DNA from: Polynucleobacter sp. AM-25C3
Lineage (GTDB): Bacteria > Pseudomonadota > Gammaproteobacteria > Burkholderiales > Burkholderiaceae
Reading direction: 5' to 3'
Length of the DNA stretch: 64,000 bases
Assembly (NCBI RefSeq): GCF_018882335.1
Contig: NZ_JACVOS010000006.1
Coordinates: forward strand, 1-64,000
The notes beneath the pieces were generated by a model. That model ran no database searches and was not told the DNA's origin. It worked only from the letters and a program-made list of their open reading frames with translations. The position numbers and the translations under genes were made by a program. This document shows, piece after piece, positions 58,475-64,000 of this stretch (within the stretch, counting starts at the first letter, position 1; each line of letters starts with the position of its first letter).

Positions 58475-59836
58475 TCAGAGTTCCGCAGCCGCTGCAATTG
58501 CCTGATCAATCCGTTCGACCGGTATCACTCTTAATCCTGGAATCTTGGTCTTAGGCATATTCGCCTTGGGAATAATCGCCACAGTAAAGCCAAGCTTTGC
58601 GGCTTCTTTTAAGCGTTCTTGACCGCGCGGGCATGGACGAATTTCTCCAGCCAAACCAACCTCACCAAATACGATTAACTCTTTAGGTAAAGCCTTATTA
58701 CGGATTGAGGATTGAATTGCTAAGAGCACAGCCAAGTCAGCCGCTGGCTCCGAAATCTTCACACCACCTACCGCGTTTAAGAAGACATCTTGATCAAAGC
58801 ACGCTACGCCTGCATGGCGATGCAAAACCGCCAAGAGCATGGCTAAACGCGCTTGCTCTAAGCCAACCGCTAAACGGCGTGGGTTTGGAATATGTGCTGT
58901 ATCCACCAGCGCCTGAATTTCTACCAAGAGAGGGCGACTACCCTCTTGCGTAACCAATACACAAGCACCGGGCACCATCTCCGCATGCTGCGATAAGAAA
59001 ATAGCGGATGGATTGGCGACGCCACGTAGACCTTTTTCAGTCATGGCAAATACGCCCAACTCATTGACTGCGCCAAAACGGTTTTTAATCGAGCGCACCA
59101 ATCTAAACGAAGAATGGGTGTCACCCTCAAAGTAGAGCACGGTATCGACAATGTGCTCAAGGACGCGAGGACCAGCTAAGTGACCGTCTTTAGTTACGTG
59201 ACCCACCATCAATACACAGATACCGCTAGACTTTGCAGCCCTAGTTAACTGGGCCGCACACTCCCGCACTTGCGCAACCGATCCCGGGGCAGAACTCAAT
59301 ACTTCTGAATACAAGGTCTGAATAGAATCTACCACCAATACCTGGGGCCTTACCGTATCCATGATGGATAACAGTTTTTCTAACTGAATCTCAGCCAGCA
59401 CTTCCAATTGAGGTGCGTCTAATGCAATACGTTTTGCTCGCAATGCAATCTGAGCGGCCGACTCTTCGCCGCTGCTGTAGAGGACATTCATACCTGCGGC
59501 ACTCATCTCGGCAAGGGCTTGAAGCAACAGAGTAGATTTACCAATGCCTGGGTCACCACCCAACAAGACCACTCCACCAGGCACCAAGCCACCACCCAGT
59601 ACGCGATCAAACTCTTCTACACCCGTACTGAATCGTGGCAGATCTTCTGCACTAATGGCGGAGAGTTTTTGGCGAGGCAACGATTGCGCTAAGCCCTGAA
59701 AACGGGTATTTGAGCTCACTTCAGGTAAGCCCTCTTCCAGCGTATTCCAGGCCTGACAAGATGGGCACTGTCCCTGCCATTTGGCAGAGGTACCGCCGCA
59801 GGACTGACAGATATAGATGGTTTTAATCTTGGCCAA
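58475..59836 (-). CDS. radA: DNA repair protein RadA
   Basis: RadA is a RecA-like branch-migration ATPase. The 453-residue protein has an N-terminal Cys4 zinc finger (CQSCGGTSAKWQGQCPSCQA), Walker A GGDPGIGKSTLLLQ (about 90-105), the RadA-specific KNRFGAVNELGVF and a C-terminal Lon-like domain with 'SEPAADLAVLLAI'. The start is TTG at 59836. It is convergent with prmB. Confidence 0.96.
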   Translation of the reverse strand: MAKIKTIYICQSCGGTSAKWQGQCPSCQAWNTLEEGLPEVSSNTRFQGLAQSLPRQKLSAISAEDLPRFSTGVEEFDRVLGGGLVPGGVVLLGGDPGIGKSTLLLQALAEMSAAGMNVLYSSGEESAAQIALRAKRIALDAPQLEVLAEIQLEKLLSIMDTVRPQVLVVDSIQTLYSEVLSSAPGSVAQVRECAAQLTRAAKSSGICVLMVGHVTKDGHLAGPRVLEHIVDTVLYFEGDTHSSFRLVRSIKNRFGAVNELGVFAMTEKGLRGVANPSAIFLSQHAEMVPGACVLVTQEGSRPLLVEIQALVDTAHIPNPRRLAVGLEQARLAMLLAVLHRHAGVACFDQDVFLNAVGGVKISEPAADLAVLLAIQSSIRNKALPKELIVFGEVGLAGEIRPCPRGQERLKEAAKLGFTVAIIPKANMPKTKIPGLRVIPVERIDQAIAAAAEL

Positions 59837-59881
59837 TGTATTACCTAGTAAATTAGTAAGTGAGTAAAGCAGTAAAAAAGA

Positions 59882-60391
59882 TTAATCGAGCTGAGTGCCC
59901 GCTTTGTTTTCTTGAGCGCGCTTAGGCGCATCTTTGCGACGTTGCTCTAGATCTGCTGCACGAGCGGCGGCGGCTTTTTGTTTTTCTTCAAATTCTTTTT
60001 GATTGGCAGCACGCTCAGCAGCTTTTTCAGCTGAGGCACGCTCAGCAATCTTAGCCGCATCTCGTTGATCCTTAATGCTGGCACGCAACTTTCGTTGCAC
60101 TTCATGCAACTCCACCTCTTGCTTGCGTATGGGATCAATCTCTTTGCGGTAATCGGCACGAGAGTCTTTCAGGCAGCTATTAACCCAATACTTTTGATAA
60201 CACTCGGAGTTCGTTTTATCCCAACGGTATTTAGCCCAATCGCGCTGCAGCTCCAACTCTTGCTCAATCTTATCGAGCTGCTCCAACTGAGCCTCTTCGG
60301 CAGGCGTAGCAAGAACTAAACTGCTGAAGGAGCAAACCAGCAGGAAAGCACCTAATGAAACTAAGGAGCGCAAAGAAACTGGCTTTCTCAA
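59882..60391 (-). CDS. Periplasmic coiled-coil protein
   Basis: A 169-residue protein with a signal peptide ([20 protein letters not shown] ending VLATPAEEA) and a long helical mature part. Two Cys (in [20 protein letters not shown]) could form a disulphide in the periplasm. The C-terminal half is Ala/Glu/Lys/Arg-rich ([20 protein letters not shown]). The function is unknown. Its ATG overlaps the kup TGA by 4 bases, so it is translated with kup; the pairing suggests, but does not show, a link to potassium or osmotic response. Confidence 0.82.
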   Translation of the reverse strand: MRKPVSLRSLVSLGAFLLVCSFSSLVLATPAEEAQLEQLDKIEQELELQRDWAKYRWDKTNSECYQKYWVNSCLKDSRADYRKEIDPIRKQEVELHEVQRKLRASIKDQRDAAKIAERASAEKAAERAANQKEFEEKQKAAAARAADLEQRRKDAPKRAQENKAGTQLD

Positions 60392-62328
60392 ATCTCAACC
60401 TTTGCACCCAGCTCAACCAAACGGTTAGCAGGAATCTTGAAGAAGTCAGATTGACGGCCGGCGTTCTGATACATCCAGCAGAACAGACGCTCACGCCACA
60501 TTGCCATGCCTGGAATGGCGGATGGAACGATCGTATCGCGGGAGAGGAAGAATGAGGTATTCATTAAATCAAATTTCATGCCGAAGGTCTTCTCAATCAA
60601 ATCAATGATGGAGCCCATATCTGGAGTTTCTTTAAATCCATAGATGGCACGAATAACATGGATATTGCCGCCAAGATCCCTCATGGTGAGGCGCTCAGCA
60701 TCGCTGACATAGGGCACATCCCAAATACTGACCTTGAGGAAGAAAACCCGCTCATGTAGAACATGATTGTGCTTCAGATTATGCAAGAAAGAAACCGGCA
60801 AGTAATCTACGTGCGCAGTTAAGAATACGGCAGTACCCTCAACTCGATGCGGCGGATGCTTGAGCAAGGATTCAATAAAGCTTCCCAACTGAATACCCTC
60901 TTCCATAGCGCGCTTGCGCAAGATCTGACGACCCTTAAACCAAGTAATGAGGCAGGTGAAGCACAGCAAGCCGAGCGCCAATGGGTACCAACCACCATCT
61001 TTGATCTTAATTAAATTAGCAGTCCAGAAAGCAAAGTCAATAATTAAAAAGGAAATGGTGATGAACGCAACCAGTAAAAAATTCATCTTCCATTCACGGA
61101 ACATAACCACTGCCAGTAGGATGGTTGTAATCAGCATGGTTGAAGTCACTGAAATGCCATAGGCTGCCGCCAAATTCAGGGATCCCTTAAATGCGATGAC
61201 TGTTGCAACCACCATAAACAGTAACACCCAATTCACAATCGGAATATAGATCTGCCCCTGCTCTGAATCCGAGGTGTGCAAGATATTCATGCGAGGCATA
61301 AAGCCTAGCAAAATTGCCTGACTAACCAATGAGTAAGCGCCAGAGATCACAGCCTGAGAGGCAATTACTGTTGCTGCTGTGGCCAAGCCCACTGTTGGCC
61401 ATAAAGCCCAATCAGGCACCATTAAATAGAATGGGTTTTTAATGGCTTCTGGATCTGAAAGCACCAAGGCGCCTTGACCCAAATAGTTAATTAATAAGCT
61501 CGGTAGAACCACAATCAACCATGCATAGCGAACTGGGGAGCGGCCAAAGTGACCCATGTCCAAATACAAAGCCTCAACTCCGGTCACTACAAGCACTACA
61601 GCTCCCATCACAATGTAAGCTGTTGTAGGGTGATCAATAACAAAATTAATGGCATACGCTGGGTTAAAGGCCCCAATGATTTGAGGAGCATCTCCAATAT
61701 TGATTGCTCCCAATAAGGCAAGGACTAGAAACCAAACCAAAGTAATGGGGCCAAATAATTTACCAACCGTTGCAGTACCGTATTTCTGAATCAGAAATAA
61801 AGCCGCCAAAATAATCAGCGATATCGGAATAATGAATTTATGCAATGCTGGGGCTGCAATCTCAATGCCCTCAACCGCTGACAAAACAGAAATTGCAGGT
61901 GTGATGACAGACTCGCCCAACAACATGCAAGCGCCCAACATACCCAGGATCATGAAAAAGAAATAGCTCTTTGACTTGTTGTCGAAGGAGCGCAGCGCCA
62001 AGGCCATTAAAGACAGAACGCCGCCCTCACCTTTGTTATCTGCGCGCATCACAAACAATACGTATTTAATGGTAACAACCAAGATCAGCGCCCAGATCAT
62101 CATAGAGATCACGCCAAAGAGCGCCTCTGGGGTGTATGCAATACCGTGATGCGGATCGAAACACTCTTTCAGCGCATAGAGTGGACTAGTACCGATATCA
62201 CCAAAGACCACTCCAATTGCCGCGAGCATCATGACGCCGAGGCTTTTTTTATGCTCGCCGCCCGTTCCGTGAACCTCAACAGGGTTCAAAAGTGTGGAGC
62301 TGGAAAATTCTGGATTGCTAATGGACAT
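60388..62328 (-). CDS. kup: Kup-type potassium transporter
   Basis: Kup is a low-affinity K+/H+ symporter of the inner membrane. The 646-residue protein has about 12 membrane segments in the first 450 residues and a soluble C-terminal domain. The signature [20 protein letters not shown] at about 37-56 is diagnostic, with '[20 protein letters not shown]'. The start is ATG 62328. It is divergent from the tRNA-fMet gene. Confidence 0.96.
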   Translation of the reverse strand: MSISNPEFSSSTLLNPVEVHGTGGEHKKSLGVMMLAAIGVVFGDIGTSPLYALKECFDPHHGIAYTPEALFGVISMMIWALILVVTIKYVLFVMRADNKGEGGVLSLMALALRSFDNKSKSYFFFMILGMLGACMLLGESVITPAISVLSAVEGIEIAAPALHKFIIPISLIILAALFLIQKYGTATVGKLFGPITLVWFLVLALLGAINIGDAPQIIGAFNPAYAINFVIDHPTTAYIVMGAVVLVVTGVEALYLDMGHFGRSPVRYAWLIVVLPSLLINYLGQGALVLSDPEAIKNPFYLMVPDWALWPTVGLATAATVIASQAVISGAYSLVSQAILLGFMPRMNILHTSDSEQGQIYIPIVNWVLLFMVVATVIAFKGSLNLAAAYGISVTSTMLITTILLAVVMFREWKMNFLLVAFITISFLIIDFAFWTANLIKIKDGGWYPLALGLLCFTCLITWFKGRQILRKRAMEEGIQLGSFIESLLKHPPHRVEGTAVFLTAHVDYLPVSFLHNLKHNHVLHERVFFLKVSIWDVPYVSDAERLTMRDLGGNIHVIRAIYGFKETPDMGSIIDLIEKTFGMKFDLMNTSFFLSRDTIVPSAIPGMAMWRERLFCWMYQNAGRQSDFFKIPANRLVELGAKVEI

Positions 62329-62442
62329 CTCAAAACCTTAAGGTGATGTTGCACGGCAATATGTTACTCCTTATACAGGCTGACTTAAGGCTCATATTTA
62401 CCCCTCAAAACCCCTTATTCCAGCTCTATTTAAAGGAATACC

Positions 62443-62472
62443 TCGACAGGGAGGCCTAAAAAATGGTAGAAT
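62443..62472 (+). promoter_or_regulatory. Sigma-70 promoter of tRNA-fMet
   Basis: TCGACA (62443-62448) and TAGAAT (62467-62472) are separated by 18 bases and sit just upstream of the tRNA gene, each one mismatch from consensus. Transcription should start near 62479. Confidence 0.6.
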
Positions 62473-62484
62473 TTCAGCTTCAGA

Positions 62485-62561
<77 letters not shown>

Positions 62562-62569
62562 AACAGTAG

Positions 62570-62606
62570 AAGGCTTCTAGGTCAATTGACTCAGAAGCCT
62601 TTTTGC
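62570..62606 (+). terminator. Terminator of tRNA-fMet
   Basis: AAGGCTTCT (62570-62578) pairs with AGAAGCCTT (62593-62601), enclosing the 10-base palindrome GTCAATTGAC, and is followed by TTTTGCTTTT. It ends the tRNA transcript 9 bases past the tRNA. Confidence 0.85.
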
Positions 62607-62742
62607 TTTTCTGGAGGCCTGAGGTGTGATCTGCGCCCCAAATTAGGGAAAAGATCATTTTCAGTGCCCTAGGTCGTCTACTATTCTCAATACAGGGAGG
62701 AATCATCAATTCCCATGAATTGCCTATTTTGGAGATTAAGTA

Positions 62743-63711
62743 ATGACATTAGTAAGCAAATTGATTGCGATAGCCTGCGGCTCTCTAATTGGCTTTGGTG
62801 CAATAGCCCAAACCTACCCTAGCAAACCCATCAAGATCATTGTGCCGTTTGCGCCTGGTGGTAGCACCGACATCATTGCGCGCAGTATGGCTGACCCTTT
62901 GAGCAAGCAACTAGGCCAATCCGTGATTGTGGAAAACAAAGCTGGCGGTGGTGGCTCTGTTGGTGCACTAGAAGTAATACGCGCGCCTAAAGATGGTTAC
63001 ACCTTAGGCATTGCAACAGTGTCTACTACGGCGTCCAATCCAGCGATTAATGCCAAGATTGGTTACGACCCGCTCAAGGATTTCACACCCATTACCAATA
63101 TTGCCGCGACACCGAATGTCATTGTGGTGAACCCATCCTTTCCTGCGCGAGATTACAAAACCTTTATTGAAGTCATCAAAAAGAATCCCGGCAAATATTC
63201 TTATGCAAGTTCTGGCACCGGCGGCATTGGTCACATGCAAACAGAGCTCTTTAAGAGTCTGACTGGTACCTTTATTGTGCACATCCCATACCGCGGCGCA
63301 GGTCCTGGCCTCATTGATGTCGTAGCAGGTCAAGTTCCCATCATGTTTGATAACTTACCTTCTGCCCTCCCCTTTATTAAAGATGGCAGGCTTATTCCGA
63401 TTGTGATCGCAGCGCCTAAGAGACTTGCGCAGTTACCAAACGTTCCGACATTTGCAGAGGTGGGCTTAGCGCCAGCTAACAGAATGGCTTACTACGGCCT
63501 ACTAGGTCCAGCGGGCTTGCCTAAAGATGTTGTCGATAAGATTTATGCGGCAGCTCAAAAAGCTGTTTTAGATCCTGCCGTGAGAAAACGCATTGAAGAT
63601 ACTGGCTCGATCATTAACGTCAATGGCCCAGAAGCCTTCTCCAAAGAAATGGCTACAGAGTACGCAACCTATAAAGATGTAGTAACCAAACAAAAACTAG
63701 AGATAGAGTAA
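62743..63711 (+). CDS. TctC/Bug-type periplasmic substrate-binding protein
   Basis: A 322-residue receptor of the Bug family of tripartite tricarboxylate transporters. A signal peptide (MTLVSKLIAIACGSLIGFGA, then IAQ) is followed by the hallmark YPSKPIKIIVPFAPGGSTDI and 'GKYSYASSGTGGIGHMQTEL', 'VPYRG-type' HIPYRGAGPGLIDVVAGQV. These receptors bind carboxylates or aromatic acids; many in Burkholderiaceae are orphans without TctA/TctB partners, and no such genes are visible here. GGAG lies 8 bases before ATG. Confidence 0.93.
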   Translation: MTLVSKLIAIACGSLIGFGAIAQTYPSKPIKIIVPFAPGGSTDIIARSMADPLSKQLGQSVIVENKAGGGGSVGALEVIRAPKDGYTLGIATVSTTASNPAINAKIGYDPLKDFTPITNIAATPNVIVVNPSFPARDYKTFIEVIKKNPGKYSYASSGTGGIGHMQTELFKSLTGTFIVHIPYRGAGPGLIDVVAGQVPIMFDNLPSALPFIKDGRLIPIVIAAPKRLAQLPNVPTFAEVGLAPANRMAYYGLLGPAGLPKDVVDKIYAAAQKAVLDPAVRKRIEDTGSIINVNGPEAFSKEMATEYATYKDVVTKQKLEIE

Positions 63712-63781
63712 TCGACTTGGTCGGTACTCAAATCCGAACTTAAATCAGTACTCAAGCTTGAATTATTCAAAAGGAACCTCG

Positions 63782-64000
63782 TTGAACTTACCAAATCATC
63801 AGCTCACCATGACCATCTTGATGACGCCTGATAAAACGAATTTCTTTGGCAACGTTCACGGGGGCGATGTTTTAAAGCTCCTAGATCAAGTAGCTTATGC
63901 CTGTGCCAGTCGATATGCTGGCAGGCATGTAGTTACCCTCAGCGTAGATCAGGTGACCTTTCGTCAACCGATTCATGTAGGTGAATTACTGACATTTTTA
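63782..64000 (+). CDS. Acyl-CoA thioesterase, hot-dog fold (partial)
   Basis: The 5' 73 codons of a hot-dog thioesterase run off the window. The start is TTG 63782 with AAAGGAA 7-8 bases upstream; ATG 63809 is an alternative. MTPDKTNFFGNVHGGDVLKL and 'ASRYAGRHVVTLSVDQVTFR' are typical of the YciA/BFIT-like family that hydrolyses medium-chain acyl-CoA. The C-terminal half is outside the window. Confidence 0.88.
   Translation, partial: MNLPNHQLTMTILMTPDKTNFFGNVHGGDVLKLLDQVAYACASRYAGRHVVTLSVDQVTFRQPIHVGELLTFL

Overview
The window reads as a chromosomal segment of a free-living betaproteobacterium of the family Burkholderiaceae, most likely Polynucleobacter. This rests on gene order (rpsB-tsf-pyrH-frr-uppS-cdsA-dxr-rseP-bamA-skp-lpxD-fabZ-lpxA-lpxB-rnhB, smc-zipA-ligA, ratA-rnfH beside smpB), on a Bug/TctC-type solute receptor, and on moderate GC. 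No database search was possible, so the genus is an inference.

Layout. (1) 1-2.77 kb: AT-rich end of an integrated mobile element. It holds an IS3-type transposase end, a gene apparently cut by it, a DUF6641 gene, two tiny ORFs and a tyrosine recombinase whose start faces the 3' end of guaA, a classic integration site. (2) 2.77-7.2 kb: guaA, guaB, rnfH and ratA on the minus strand, with smpB divergent. (3) 7.2-11.5 kb: an operon of circularly permuted ATP-grasp protein, alpha-E protein, transglutaminase and Anbu (an ancestral proteasome-like peptidase). A sigma-54-like promoter and an NtrC-like dyad precede it, and Anbu has an unusual lysine-rich tail. (4) 11.6-14.9 kb: ppsA and its regulator ppsR, divergent. 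(5) 14.9-30.5 kb: a minus-strand run for envelope biogenesis and translation (lipid A, BAM, isoprenoid and phospholipid precursors, ribosome recycling, UMP kinase, EF-Ts, S2). (6) 30.7-34.2 kb: map and glnD.

(7) 34.2-48.5 kb is the accessory part. It holds a CYTH-CHAD protein with a SixA phosphatase (polyphosphate theme), acetate kinase, a MaoC-phosphotransacetylase fusion, a DUF3141 protein with a PHA-synthase-like cysteine box, a GNAT protein, a two-subunit CoA transferase with a frameshifted A subunit, a FabI-type reductase, a phasin, an exported SRPBCC protein, an HU-like protein, several small orphan ORFs and an alpha/beta hydrolase. Together they suggest carbon and phosphate storage plus fermentative acetyl-CoA/acetate metabolism. 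The content resembles low-oxygen/PHB loci of Burkholderia, and an FNR-like box lies upstream of fabI. A 9-bp palindrome (TTGTSACAA) recurs in intergenic spaces of this region.

(8) 48.7-55.4 kb: ligA, zipA and smc. (9) 55.5-58.4 kb: dapD, dapE and prmB. (10) 58.5-62.3 kb: radA, a periplasmic coiled-coil protein and kup. (11) 62.4-64 kb: initiator tRNA-fMet with promoter and terminator, a TctC-type receptor and the start of an acyl-CoA thioesterase. I saw no rRNA genes or CRISPR arrays, and no stretch over 300 bases lacks a gene. The best leads are the Anbu operon with its putative nitrogen control and Lys-rich tail, and the storage/low-oxygen cluster with its shared palindrome, frameshift and small ORFs.
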